38,423 bases of DNA from JBKPNX01 sp046732855. GTDB lineage: Bacteria; Pseudomonadota; Alphaproteobacteria; Geminicoccales; Geminicoccaceae. Below the pieces are notes generated by a model. That model saw nothing but the letters and a program-made list of their open reading frames with translations. It made no database searches and was not told the DNA's origin. The position numbers were made by a program, and so were the translations under genes. This document shows positions 1-11,899 of the stretch, in pieces (the first letter of the stretch is position 1; the number at the start of each line of letters is the position of its first letter). The stretch is taken from the NCBI GenBank assembly GCA_046732855.1, contig JBKPNX010000150.1, forward strand, positions 1-38,423. Direction: 5' to 3'.

Positions 1-215
1 AATGCCAGGCGCTGCTCGAGTACCTGCCGCCCCTGGTCCTGCCGGCGTACGACCAGTGCCTGAAGGCGAGCCACCTGTTCAACCTGCTGGATGCGCGCGG
101 CGTGATCAGCGCCACGGAACGGGCGGCGTACATCGCGCGGGTGCGAGTTCTGGCGCGGGGATGCTGCACGGCTTGGTTGCAGGCGCGCGGGCAGCTCGGC
201 GCGGAGGCGGCCTGA
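1..215 (+). CDS. glyQ: Glycyl-tRNA synthetase alpha subunit, C-terminal fragment (partial)
   Basis: This is the 3' end of a gene entering from the left edge, read from base 3 to a TGA at 213-215. The roughly 70 residues include LPAYDQCLKASHLFNLLDAR followed by a TERAAYIARVR stretch, which is the typical C-terminal end of bacterial GlyQ. In the alpha2beta2 enzyme the alpha subunit carries the catalytic site that activates glycine and charges tRNA-Gly. glyS starts five bases after the stop, which is the usual glyQS arrangement and supports the call. The start and catalytic core lie outside the window. A longer open frame starting at base 2 overlaps this region but is out of frame with GlyQ and is not real upstream of 221. 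Confidence 0.88.
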   Translation, partial: CQALLEYLPPLVLPAYDQCLKASHLFNLLDARGVISATERAAYIARVRVLARGCCTAWLQARGQLGAEAA

Positions 216-220
216 CAGCG

Positions 221-2325
221 ATGCCGGAGCTGTTGCTCGAGCTTCTGTCGGAAGAGATACCTGCCCGCATGCAAGAACGCGCCGCCGCCGATCTCGGCGA
301 GATGGTCGGTCGCGCGTTGGCCGAGGCGGACCTCGGCTACGACCAGATCAGCGCGTTCGCCACACCGCGGCGGCTGACCTTGCGCGTGCAGGGCCTGCCG
401 GCGCGGCAGCCCGACAGCATGGTGGAACGGCGCGGACCACGCGTGGGCGCGCCGCAGGCGGCGCTCGACGGCTTCGCGGCGTCGCTCGGCGTCAGCGACT
501 ATACGCTGGAGGAGCAGGACGATCGGAAGGGCAGGGTGCTGGTCGCCCGCTACCGGCGTGCCGGCCAAGCGACGCTCGAGGTCCTGCCGCCGCTGGTCGG
601 GGCCATCTTGGCGCGCTTCCCGTGGCCCAAGTCGATGCGCTGGGGCGACCACGAGGTCCGCTGGATACGGCCGCTACGCAGCATTCTCTGCCTGCTCGAT
701 GGCGAAGTGGTGTCGGTCGAGTTCGGGCCGCTGCGTGCGAGCGGGACCACTGAGGGTCACCGGTTCCTCGCGCGCGGGCCCATCGAGGTACGGGACTTCC
801 AGGATTATCACCAGAAGCTCGCGGCGGCTTACGTTCAACTGGACGGCGCCGAGCGGCAACGCGCGATCAGAGCTGCGGCGGAGCGCCTCGCGCGCGACCA
901 GAATCTGCGCCTGCGCGAGGATCCGGCGCTGCTCACCGAGCTCGCCGGTCTGGTCGAGTGGCCGGTCGCGCTGCTCGGGGGGATCGACGAACGGTTCATG
1001 GCGCTGCCCGAGGAAGTCCTGGTCACCGCCATGCGCCATCATCAGAAGTACCTGGCGCTCGAGGACGAGGACGGCCGCCTCGCCCCGCGCTTCGTCGCGG
1101 TCGCCAACCTTCCGACCAAGGACGCCGGCCGGGCGGTCGTCGCCGGCAACGAGCGCGTGTTGCGCGCGCGCCTGTGGGACGCGCAGTTCTTCTGGGACAA
1201 GGATTGCAGGCGGTCGCTGGCCAGCCGCATTCCGGAGCTGGCTGGGGTCGTGTTCCACGCGCGCCTCGGCTCGCTCGGCGCGAAGGCGGCCCGCCTCGAG
1301 CAGCTGGCCGGCTGGCTTGCGCAATACGTACCGGGCACCGAGCCGGAACTCGCGACCCGCGCAGGGCTGCTGGCCAAGGCCGATCTGGTCACCGGCATGG
1401 TCGGCGAGTTCCCGGAGCTCCAGGGCATCATGGGCCGGCATTACGCGCTGCAGGATCGGGAGCCGCCCGAGGTCGCCCGGGCGATCGCCGAGCACTACGC
1501 CCCGCAGGGTCCGGGCGACGCGTGCCCGAGCGCGCCGGTGAGCGTCGCGGTGGCGCTGGCCGACAAGCTCGACAGCTTGGTCGGCTTCTTTGCCATCGGC
1601 GAGAAGCAAAGCGGCTCGAAGGATCCGTTCGCGCTGCGCCGGGCCGCGCTCGGCGCGATCCGGCTGATCCTGGAGAACCGCCTGCGGCTGCCCCTGAAGG
1701 CTGCCTACAGCCAGGCGCTCGCCGGCTACGGCGATCTGCTGCCCGCGGTCGACGCCGATGCGGTCAGCAGACAGCTGCTCGAGTTTTTCGCCGACCGGCT
1801 GAAGGTGCATCTGAAGGACGCGGGCGTGCGCCACGACCTGATCAGCGCGGTATTCGCCGCTGGCGAAGAAGACGATCTGGTCCGGCTGCTCGCCAGAGTC
1901 GAGGCGCTGCGCGCATTCCTCGCGACGGAGGATGGGGCCAACCTGCTCGTCGCGCTGCGCCGCGCCAGCAACATCGTGCGCATCGAGGAGAAGCGCGACC
2001 GCCGGTCATACGCCGGGCAGCCCGAGCGCCAGCAGCTCGAGGCCAAAGAAGAAGAGGTGCTGTATTCCCGTCTGCTGAGCGTCGGCGGCGACATCGCGGG
2101 GGCTTTGCAACGCGAGGATTTCGGCGACGCGATGGCCGCGCTCGCCCGCTTGCGTCAGCCGGTCGATGCGTTCTTTGACCGGGTGACGGTCAACGCAGAC
2201 GATCCGCAGCTGCGCGAAAACCGGCTTTACCTGCTCGGTCAGATCCGCTCGGCGCTGGGCGCGCTGGCCGATTTCTCCCTGATCCAGGACACCGTCCAGG
2301 TCGAACAGCGCGACCGTCGGGTGGC

Positions 2326-2329
<4 letters not shown>
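221..2329 (+). CDS. glyS: Glycyl-tRNA synthetase beta subunit
   Basis: The beta subunit of tetrameric glycyl-tRNA synthetase, 702 residues and full length for the family. It helps bind and position tRNA-Gly and is needed for aminoacylation. The N-terminus MPELLLELLSEEIPARM is the classic GlyS opening and fixes the start at 221, because the same frame continues upstream only as non-homologous sequence overlapping glyQ. Further family blocks include GDHEVRWIRPLRSILCLLDG near residue 145 and the SGSKDPFALRRAALG block near 463. The C-terminal part has the anticodon-binding-like helical region ending LGQIRSALGALADFS. Its stop overlaps the ppdK start in an ATGA, suggesting translational coupling. 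Confidence 0.97.
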
Positions 2330-5012
<2,683 letters not shown>

Positions 5013-5016
<4 letters not shown>

Positions 5017-5984
5017 GCGCGGCGCGACCAGATCCGCTGGACGCCCTGCGCACGGGCGGCAAGCGCGCGATGGCGGGCGCGCTCGCGCGCATCGAGGCCG
5101 CGCCGGACGAAGCCCAGACCCTGGCGCTGCTCGATGTCGCCTACGCCAGCCCGCGCGCCCACGTCATCGGCATCACTGGCCCCCCGGGGGTCGGCAAGTC
5201 CAGCCTCACCTCGCGGCTGATCACGGCCTATCGGAAGCAGGAGCGCACCGTCGGGGTGATCGCGGTCGATCCGTCCTCGCGCAGGTCGGGCGGCGCGCTG
5301 CTCGGCGATCGCACGCGTTTGCAGATCGCGCCGGAGGATCCGGGCGTGTTCGTGCGCTCGATGGCGAGCCGCGGCCGGCTCGGCGGGCTGTCGGCGCTCA
5401 CGCCGGCGGCGATGGTGCTGATGCGCGCGGTTTACGACCTCGTGCTGGTCGAGACCGTGGGCGTCGGCCAGGCCGAGACCGAGGTCGCGGCCGTCAGCGA
5501 CAGCGTGGCGTTCTGCGTCCAGCCCGGCTCGGGCGACAGCTTGCAATATTTGAAGGCGGGCATCGCCGAGATCCCGGATGTTGCCGTGGTGACCAAGGCC
5601 GACCTCGCGCTGATCGCCCGGCGCACCGAGAACGATCTGCGCGCCGCATTGGCCCAGCAGCCGACCCGCACGCCGGGCTGGGCGGTGCCGGTGATCCTGG
5701 TCAGCGCCGAGGACGGGCAGGGCATCGCGGCGCTGGTCCAGGCGTTGGCCGAGCACCATGCGCTGCTCGCGGAGGCCGGACGACTCGAGATGCAACGCAG
5801 GACCCAGGCCGCAGTCTGGCTCGACGACTTCGTGCGCGAGGAGTTCGGCCGGGCCGGTCTGGCGCGCGCCGCGCGTTGGGGCGAGGGGAACGCCACCGAC
5901 CCAGCGCGTGCGCCCTTTGCTCACATGCTCGCGCTGCGCCGCGCGTTGCAGCAGCACGAACCGCGCTGCGCTCACGACGCCTAG
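5013..5984 (+). CDS. meaB: MeaB/ArgK family G-protein chaperone (methylmalonyl-CoA mutase-associated GTPase)
   Basis: A P-loop GTPase of 323 residues. Family members protect and reactivate methylmalonyl-CoA mutase and gate adenosylcobalamin loading. Visible motifs are Walker A GPPGVGKSS near residues 56-64, the block AVDPSSRRSGGALLGDRTR, the Walker B region VETVGVGQAETEVA, and TKAD in place of NKxD for guanine recognition. The best start is the TTG at 5013, which overlaps the ppdK stop as TTGA; the frame is open far upstream but only as antisense-like arginine-rich sequence inside ppdK. No mutase gene is in the window, so the partner must be elsewhere or may be another acyl-CoA mutase. The 3' end overlaps convergent ygfZ. 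Confidence 0.9.
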
Positions 5985-6883
5985 AGTCTAGCCCATGCCG
6001 GCGTCTGCGGCAGGATCTCGATCGTGCCGGCCATCAGCGGTGCGCCCTCGGCCCTGGCTTTTTCCACCTGCTCGAGCCGAAGCAGGGCGAGACCCTGGCC
6101 GTCGATGCCCGAGCGCATCTCGCCCGCATCGCGGCCTGCCAGGCGGATGATCGTGCCGGGCGGCGGTGGCGGACCGGCGAAGGTAACGGGCATGAGTCGC
6201 TTCCGCACCAGTGCGCGGTATTTCATGCGCGCAGTCAGCTCCTGGCCGACGAAGCAGCCCTTGGCGAAGTCGACCCCATTCAGCTCCTCGAAGCCACTCT
6301 CCAACAGCGTCGACTTCTCGATCACCAGATCGCGGCTGCCGTCGGGCACGCCGAGCGTGAGCCGCAGCCGTTCATACGCGGCGTATTCGAGCTGCACGAA
6401 CCCGAGTTCCGCGAGGACGGCGGTCGCGCTGTCCTTGGCCAGCAGCGCCCGAGCGCCCAATCGGGCAAGACGCGGATCGATGAACACGACGCCTTGATCG
6501 AGGACGCGCCCGGCGCCCGGGCGCTCGGGCAGATCTAGCAGCCCGGCCACGTCGTCGCCGATCAGGGCGGCGACGGCGAAGCGCGTGCTGACGTCCTCGA
6601 GGTCGACCTTGGAGCGCAGACGATACATCGACAGCCGTCGGAGCAGCGGCTCGAGGCGCGCCTGTTCCGTCTCGAGCAGGAGCTGCCCGCCTTCCTGCGC
6701 GATGAAGAAATCGAACAGGAACTTGCCTTGCGGCGTCAGCAAGGCGCCGTAACCCGCCTGATCCTCGCGAATCCGCGTAAGGTCGTTGCTGGTAAGCCCC
6801 TGGAGAAAGGAACGGACATCGCCGCCGCGCAGCGCGAGCACGCCGCGATCGGCAAGCAGAACGTATCCGGCGGCTGGCATCAT
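5981..6883 (-). CDS. ygfZ: YgfZ/GcvT-like folate-binding protein
   Basis: A 300-residue tetrahydrofolate-binding protein of the YgfZ/IBA57 family, which supports assembly or repair of certain Fe-S enzymes such as the tRNA-modifying MiaB. The diagnostic motif KGCFVGQE is at about residues 208-215, inside the family block GVDFAKGCFVGQELTARMKY. The N-terminal GcvT-like domain includes GGDVRSFLQGLTSNDLT. The ATG at 6883 is preferred because GGAG lies four bases upstream; an ATG follows immediately at 6880, and a longer TTG version at 6904 lacks support. The gene is convergent with meaB, and the two stop codons share the palindrome CTAG. It is divergent from otsB. Confidence 0.93.
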   Translation of the reverse strand: MMPAAGYVLLADRGVLALRGGDVRSFLQGLTSNDLTRIREDQAGYGALLTPQGKFLFDFFIAQEGGQLLLETEQARLEPLLRRLSMYRLRSKVDLEDVSTRFAVAALIGDDVAGLLDLPERPGAGRVLDQGVVFIDPRLARLGARALLAKDSATAVLAELGFVQLEYAAYERLRLTLGVPDGSRDLVIEKSTLLESGFEELNGVDFAKGCFVGQELTARMKYRALVRKRLMPVTFAGPPPPPGTIIRLAGRDAGEMRSGIDGQGLALLRLEQVEKARAEGAPLMAGTIEILPQTPAWARL

Positions 6884-7031
6884 CGGGCTCCGCTCGACTG
6901 GCAACGGTTAGAGTCGGTGATGCCCTGGCGCCGCGCAAGGTGGCAGGCGTGAGAATCGGGGCTACCGACAGCAGTCCGCCCGCGATTGCGACTTTCGGGC
7001 CGGTTGGCGGCGTCCAGTCCCTCATGCTCAG

Positions 7032-7817
7032 ATGACCGTCATGGATCCAACCGATCGCGCTCCGGCCAGCCTGCCGCGCCCCCCGGCGCTGCGCGCCGCC
7101 GACATCGCGCTCTTTCTGGACGTCGACGGCACTCTGCTCGAGATCGCGCCCGAGCCCGGCGCGGTGAAGGTCCCGGCACGCCTGCGGCGCATTCTCGAGC
7201 AATTGCAGGCGGCGACCGGCGGCGCGCTCGCCCTGGTGAGCGGGCGTTCGCTCGAGCAACTGGATCGGCTGTTCGCCCCGCTATGCCTGAGCGCAGCTGG
7301 CCTGCACGGCCTGGAGCGGCGTAACCTCGGGCGCAAGATCGAGCGAGCCGCTACCGACCCGGCGGCGCTGGACCGCGCTCGCGCTCGCCTAGCGTCGTTT
7401 GCTGCTGACCATGATGGCGTGCTGCTCGAAGACAAGGGGCTGACTCTCGCGCTGCACTACCGCATGGCGCCGGATCTTGCGGGTGCTGCCGCCAAGGCAG
7501 CCATGGAGGCGGTGGCCGATAGCGGAGGTGCACTGGTTCTGCTGCAGGGCAAGATGGTGTGCGAGCTCAAGTCGCCGGGGATCGACAAGGGCAGGGCTAT
7601 TGCCGCTTTTCTGGAAGAGCCGCCGTTCGCCGGCCGGCCGCCGGTGTTTGCCGGCGACGACGTGACCGACGAGGCCGGGTTCGTGACGATCAACCGGCGG
7701 GGCGGGGTCACGATCCGGATCGGCGGCGGCCCGCCCACGGCAGCCGCCTTCGGCTGCCGAAGCGTGGCGGCGCTGCACACCTGGCTGATCGAGCTGCTGT
7801 CTCCAGGAGAACTCTGA
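7032..7817 (+). CDS. otsB: Trehalose-6-phosphate phosphatase
   Basis: A HAD-superfamily phosphatase of 261 residues that removes phosphate from trehalose 6-phosphate, the second step of trehalose synthesis. Motif I is DVDGTL at residues 30-35 with the nucleophile Asp30. Motif II is the VSGR region. The C-terminal motif is GDDVTDE at 208-214 for Mg binding, with the cap domain in between. Length fits the family. otsA follows in the same direction after about 210 bp, so the pathway is encoded in reverse order. Trehalose serves as an osmotic and desiccation protectant. An in-frame ATG at 7041 is an alternative start, and neither has a strong ribosome binding site. Confidence 0.95.
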   Translation: MTVMDPTDRAPASLPRPPALRAADIALFLDVDGTLLEIAPEPGAVKVPARLRRILEQLQAATGGALALVSGRSLEQLDRLFAPLCLSAAGLHGLERRNLGRKIERAATDPAALDRARARLASFAADHDGVLLEDKGLTLALHYRMAPDLAGAAAKAAMEAVADSGGALVLLQGKMVCELKSPGIDKGRAIAAFLEEPPFAGRPPVFAGDDVTDEAGFVTINRRGGVTIRIGGGPPTAAAFGCRSVAALHTWLIELLSPGEL

Positions 7818-8026
7818 GCGCCGCCGAGGTCGCTGGATGATCTGGTCGGCAGTCGTCACGGCAGCGCGCGGGCCGGTCGAGACAACGATTGCCCGTCGCG
7901 GTCAGCTCCGCCTACTCTCGGAGGACATGAACCGCAGACGAACGGTCTGTCTGGAACTTGGCCCGGGACCGGAGCGTTTGGTCGGCAGGTTCAGTTGTGC
8001 CATAAAACTCGCCAGTCGCTTGGAGG

Positions 8027-9460
8027 ATGTCGTCTGAACGGGCACCGGCGGACATCGTGACCCGCCTCGTCGTCGTTTCCAACCGCGTCACGCCCGTATC
8101 GGATTCCAAGGCCGCGACCGCCGGCGGTCTGGCGGTCGGCGTGCTGGCTGCGCTCCGCGAGAGCGGCGGCCTCTGGTTCGGCTGGAGCGGGCAGATCGCC
8201 GAGACCGACGCGTCGACGCCCAAGGTGCTGCGGACCGGCAACATCACCTTCATCACGATCGATCTGAGTCAGACGGATTTCGACGGCTATTACGGCGGCT
8301 TCGCCAATCGCACGCTCTGGCCGCTGTTCCACTATCGGCTCGACCTCGCGAGCTTCGATCGGGACTCCTATATTACTTATCGCCGGGTCAACCGGCTGTT
8401 TGCCGAAGGGCTGGCTTCCTATCTCCGCGACGACGATCTGGTCTGGATCCACGACTATCATCTGATCCCCCTGGGCGAGGAATTGCGCCAGCTCGGGATC
8501 AAATGCCGGCTCGGCTTTTTCCTGCACATACCGTTCCCTTCGGCCGAGGTGTACATGACGATGCCATGGCACGACCGGCTGATGCAGGCATTTTGCGCCT
8601 ATGATCTGATCGGCTTTCAGACCAGCAACGATCTGCGCAACTTTCACGACTACCTGTATCGCGAAGGCATTGGCTACGGGCTCGCCGACGGCCTGGTGCA
8701 GGCGTTCGAGCGAACGCTGCGGGCGCAGGACTTCCCGATCGGGATCGACGCCGAGGAGTTCGCGCAGATGGCGCTCTCGGCGGAGGCGGTGCGAACCAGT
8801 CAGCGGCTCTCGAGCAGCCTGCTCGGCCGCAAGCTGATCATCGGGGTCGATCGACTGGACTACAGCAAGGGCATCCCGGAACGGTTGCGCGCCTACGAGA
8901 CCCTGCTCCAGAATTACCCGGCGCAACGTCGCCAGGTGACCTTCATCCAGATCTCGGCACCGTCGCGGGAGGATGTGCCGGAATACGCCGAGATACGCGC
9001 GCAGGTGGAGGCCACGGCGGGTCGGATCAATGGGCGCTTCGGCGAATTCGACTGGGTGCCGTTGCGCTACATCAATCGCAGCTTCACCCGGCGCACGCTC
9101 GCCGGGTTCTTCCGGCTATCGCGCGTGGGCCTGGTCACGCCGCTGCGCGACGGCATGAACCTGGTCGCCAAGGAGTACGTCGCGGCGCAGCCGGAAGACG
9201 ACCCTGGCGTCCTGATTCTGTCGCGCTTTGCCGGCGCGGCCGATGAGCTCGAGGGCGCGATCATTGTCAATCCCTACGACCTCGAGGCGGTCGCGGAGGC
9301 GATGCATCTCGGCCTCACCATGCCGCTCGAGGAGCGCCAGCACCGCTGGCGCCGGTTGTTCGCACAGGTCCAGGAGCACGACGTCGTCCGCTGGCGTCGC
9401 CGCTTCGTCGCGACCCTGGCGAAGATGCCGACGCAAGCCCTGGAAGGCACGCATCGCTAG
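8027..9460 (+). CDS. otsA: Alpha,alpha-trehalose-phosphate synthase (UDP-forming)
   Basis: A GT20 retaining glycosyltransferase of 477 residues that joins UDP-glucose and glucose 6-phosphate into trehalose 6-phosphate. Family signatures are the VVVSNRV opening with a GGLAVGV block, YYGGFANRTLWPLFHY near residue 89, WIHDYHLIPLG near 139, GVDRLDYSKGIPERL near 273, and the nucleotide-sugar block PLRDGMNLVAKEYVA. The ATG at 8027 has GGAGG directly abutting it, which is too close for normal use. A GTG at 8057, just before TRLVVVSNR, fits the family N-terminus equally well and may be the true start. otsB lies upstream. Confidence 0.95.
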   Translation: MSSERAPADIVTRLVVVSNRVTPVSDSKAATAGGLAVGVLAALRESGGLWFGWSGQIAETDASTPKVLRTGNITFITIDLSQTDFDGYYGGFANRTLWPLFHYRLDLASFDRDSYITYRRVNRLFAEGLASYLRDDDLVWIHDYHLIPLGEELRQLGIKCRLGFFLHIPFPSAEVYMTMPWHDRLMQAFCAYDLIGFQTSNDLRNFHDYLYREGIGYGLADGLVQAFERTLRAQDFPIGIDAEEFAQMALSAEAVRTSQRLSSSLLGRKLIIGVDRLDYSKGIPERLRAYETLLQNYPAQRRQVTFIQISAPSREDVPEYAEIRAQVEATAGRINGRFGEFDWVPLRYINRSFTRRTLAGFFRLSRVGLVTPLRDGMNLVAKEYVAAQPEDDPGVLILSRFAGAADELEGAIIVNPYDLEAVAEAMHLGLTMPLEERQHRWRRLFAQVQEHDVVRWRRRFVATLAKMPTQALEGTHR

Positions 9461-10013
9461 CCGCTCCTGCACGCGCACCAGCGCGCAAGGCGGGCGAGCC
9501 GCATGGCAGGTCTCCGGAATTGAGCAGGGGTTTCGATCGCCCCAAGCTTAACCAACGAGGTCCAAACAGCCAAGGCATTTCTTCCTAGACAGTTGCCCGA
9601 CTGTGCTTGCCGCGAATTCGCCTCCGTCACCGGACGCCCACCCGCGCGCTGCATACCCTCGATGCAATCGACCGATTGCGGTCAACTCCGCTCGTCCAGA
9701 CCGTCACTCGAGGCCGCAGATTGGCCCGAGGAGCCGGTCATAAGACGGAAACGTCTGCTCGTAAGCGCCTGGCGCGGTCGGGCCGCAGCCAGGTCAAATC
9801 GAATCTCCGAACAGGCGCAGAAACTCCGTCGTAACACCGTGCTTCCGCGTCGATTAGCGACTGACAGCGGGAGCGCGGCAGTGGGACGGACCGAAAGGGG
9901 TCTTCCGTTCCGTTCGTCACGCAAGGCAGGCAAGCAGGCGCACGCTGCGTGGACCCTGCACGGACCTAAGCTCGATAACATATATTATGTCAAATTAAAT
10001 CCCGTGAGTCGGC
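9461..10013. other. Intergenic region between otsA and aapP, no gene seen
   Basis: A 553-bp gap between the convergent otsA and aapP genes. Open frames of 60-160 codons run through it, but they are arginine- and serine-rich, show no domain and cross into aapP antisense, so I do not call them. The only distinctive element is a short AT-rich island near 9974-10000, listed separately. Confidence 0.5.
9974..10000. promoter_or_regulatory. AT-rich island with a short palindrome
   Basis: These 27 bases contain only four G/C in a window that is otherwise strongly GC-rich. They hold a perfect inverted repeat, ACATA-TAT-TATGT (9978-9990), and on the minus strand a perfect TTGACA (9988-9993). It could be a regulator operator or a promoter pointing left, or the 3' processing region of the aap transcript. 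No gene starts nearby, so its function is unknown. Confidence 0.25.
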
Positions 10014-10772
10014 TCAGTGCGACAGGATCTGGCTCAGGAACAGCTTGGTTCGATCGGACTGCGGGTGGTTGAAGAAGTCCGCCGGCGGGCTCTGCTCGAC
10101 GATCTCGCCCCGGTCCATGAACACCATGAGGTCGGCGACCGACCTCGCGACGCCCATCTCGTGAGTCACGCACACCATGGTCATGCCTTCCTCAGCCAGC
10201 TCGATCATGACGTCGAGCACCTCCTTGATCATCTCGGGGTCGAGTGCTGAGGTCGGCTCGTCGAACAGCATGATCTTCGGGGACATGCACAATGCGCGGG
10301 CAATCGCGACGCGCTGCTGCTGGCCGCCGGAGAGCTGGCCGGGATACTTGTCCGCCTGCTCGGGGATGCCGACGCGATCGAGCAGCCGCCGCGCGGTCGC
10401 CTCCGCCTCCGCCTTCGGCATGTTGCGCACCCACATCGGCGCCAGGGTCAGGTTTTCCAGCACGGTGAGATGCGGGAACAGGTTGAAGTGCTGGAACACC
10501 ATGCCGACCTCGCGTCGCGTGGCATCGATGTTCTTGACGTCGTTGGTCAGCTCGATGCCATCGACCACGATGTGGCCGCGTTGGTGCTCCTCGAGCCGGT
10601 TGATGCACCGGATCATGGTCGACTTGCCGGAGCCCGACGGGCCGCACACCACCACTTTCTGGCCCCGCCACACGTCCAGGTTGATGTCCTTCAGGACATG
10701 AAAATGGCCGAACCACTTGTGCACACCGCGCATGACGATGATCGGCGCGTCGCCGCCGTTGCCCGTCATCAT
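10014..10772 (-). CDS. aapP: Amino-acid ABC transporter ATP-binding protein (AapP/BztD type)
   Basis: The cytoplasmic ATPase of a polar amino-acid uptake system, 252 residues. Visible motifs are Walker A GPSGSGKST, the Q-loop in MVFQHFNLFPHLTVLEN, signature LSGGQQQR, Walker B IMLFDEPTSALDPE and the H-loop CVTHEMG. The closest known group is the general L-amino-acid transporter AapJQMP or glutamate/aspartate BztABCD. The ATG at 10772 is chosen, with a second ATG directly after it; it lies seven bases past the aapM stop, so the two are in one operon. The open frame extends upstream into aapM but only in an unrelated reading. Confidence 0.94.
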   Translation of the reverse strand: MMTGNGGDAPIIVMRGVHKWFGHFHVLKDINLDVWRGQKVVVCGPSGSGKSTMIRCINRLEEHQRGHIVVDGIELTNDVKNIDATRREVGMVFQHFNLFPHLTVLENLTLAPMWVRNMPKAEAEATARRLLDRVGIPEQADKYPGQLSGGQQQRVAIARALCMSPKIMLFDEPTSALDPEMIKEVLDVMIELAEEGMTMVCVTHEMGVARSVADLMVFMDRGEIVEQSPPADFFNHPQSDRTKLFLSQILSH

Positions 10773-10779
10773 CTTTCCC

Positions 10780-11895
10780 TCAGCGCCGCCGGCCACCCCC
10801 GAGCTTGCGCTCGACGTAGACGCTGTAGCGCGACATGCCAAAGCAGAAGAGCCAAAAACAGAGCCCTGCGAAGACGTAACCTTCGGGAGCGTAGCCGATC
10901 CATGAGGCGTCGGTCAGCGCCGCCTTGACGATCCCGAGCAGATCGAACAGGCCGATGATCAGCACCAGCGTGGTGTCCTTGAACAGCCCGATGAACGTGT
11001 TCACGATGCCCGGGATGACGATGCGCAACGCCTGAGGCAGCACGATCAGGCCCATCATCTTCCAATAGCTGAGGCCGAGCGCCTGAGCCGCCTCGTATTG
11101 TCCCTTGGGAATCGCCTGCAAGCCGCCGCGCACTACTTCGGCCATATAGGCAGCCGAGAACAGAGAAACGCCCACCAAAGCTCTGAGCAGTTTATCGAAA
11201 TTCACGCCCGAAGGCAAAAACAGCGGGAGCATCACAGAAGCCATGAACAGGATCGTGATCAGCGGCACGCCGCGCATGACTTCAATGAAGGTGATGCAGA
11301 TCGCGCGCACGATCGGCATTTCCGAGCGGCGGCCGAGCGCGAACAGAATGCCGAGCGGCAAGGACGCGACGATGCCCACGCCCGCGATCACCAGGGTCAG
11401 AAACAGGCCGCCCCAGAGCGCGGTCTCTACCACCGGCAAGCCGAGCACACCGCCGTAGAACAGGCAGTAGGCGAGGATCGGATAGAGGACCAGCATCCCC
11501 GCGGCGAGCGCGAGCTTGTGCCGAAAACGGGGCAGGAACAGCGGCATCAGGGCGGCGATCAGGATCAGGAACGCAAGATTGACGCGCCAGCGCTGATCGA
11601 CCGGATAGAAGCCGTACATGAATTGCCAGAAGCGCGCCTTGATGAACACCCAGCAAGCGCCCCCCGAAGTGCAGTCCTCGCGGCTAGCGCCGCTGAAGTC
11701 GGCATCGAACAGAGCCCACTGGAAGAGCGGCGGCACCACCTGCCAAATCAGCCACAGGCATAAAAGCGTGAGCAGCGTGTCGTACCAGGTCGCGAACAGA
11801 TTCTGTTTCAGCCAGGCCAGCACGCCGACTTCGCCGATCGGTGGCGCCAAGCTCTTGCCGGCGGCCGCAACCGCTTCGGCGTGGGCCTCGGCCAT
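10780..11895 (-). CDS. aapM: Amino-acid ABC transporter permease AapM/BztC type
   Basis: An inner-membrane permease of 371 residues with several hydrophobic segments. The ABC-permease EAA loop is seen as YEAAQALGLSYWKMMGLIVL followed by PQALRIVIP. A large periplasmic insertion near residues 75-125 contains two cysteines (EDCTSGGACWVFIKARF), which is characteristic of AapM/BztC and separates it from simple HisM-type permeases. It forms the membrane channel together with AapQ. Its start lies four bases after the aapQ stop and its end is close to aapP, so the three are co-transcribed. Expected substrates are L-amino acids, but substrate range cannot be read from the permease. Confidence 0.93.
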   Translation of the reverse strand: MAEAHAEAVAAAGKSLAPPIGEVGVLAWLKQNLFATWYDTLLTLLCLWLIWQVVPPLFQWALFDADFSGASREDCTSGGACWVFIKARFWQFMYGFYPVDQRWRVNLAFLILIAALMPLFLPRFRHKLALAAGMLVLYPILAYCLFYGGVLGLPVVETALWGGLFLTLVIAGVGIVASLPLGILFALGRRSEMPIVRAICITFIEVMRGVPLITILFMASVMLPLFLPSGVNFDKLLRALVGVSLFSAAYMAEVVRGGLQAIPKGQYEAAQALGLSYWKMMGLIVLPQALRIVIPGIVNTFIGLFKDTTLVLIIGLFDLLGIVKAALTDASWIGYAPEGYVFAGLCFWLFCFGMSRYSVYVERKLGGGRRR

Positions 11896-11899
11896 CGCT

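Noticed and set aside
2..220. N-terminal extension of glyS in its own frame
   Set aside because: It overlaps the well-supported glyQ end, and GlyS homology begins exactly at MPELLLELLSEE at 221.
674..1834. 386-codon minus-strand open frame inside glyS
   Set aside because: Typical antisense open frame of GC-rich DNA; no domain and the plus strand encodes a certain gene. Many similar frames (for example 2950-4170, 4938-5975, 33387-34511) were discarded for the same reason.
7837..8037. 66-codon frame between otsB and otsA
   Set aside because: No ribosome site or domain, and it runs into the otsA start.
9593..10072. 159-codon plus-strand frame in the gap after otsA
   Set aside because: Composition is arginine/serine rich, no domain seen, and it overlaps the end of aapP antisense.
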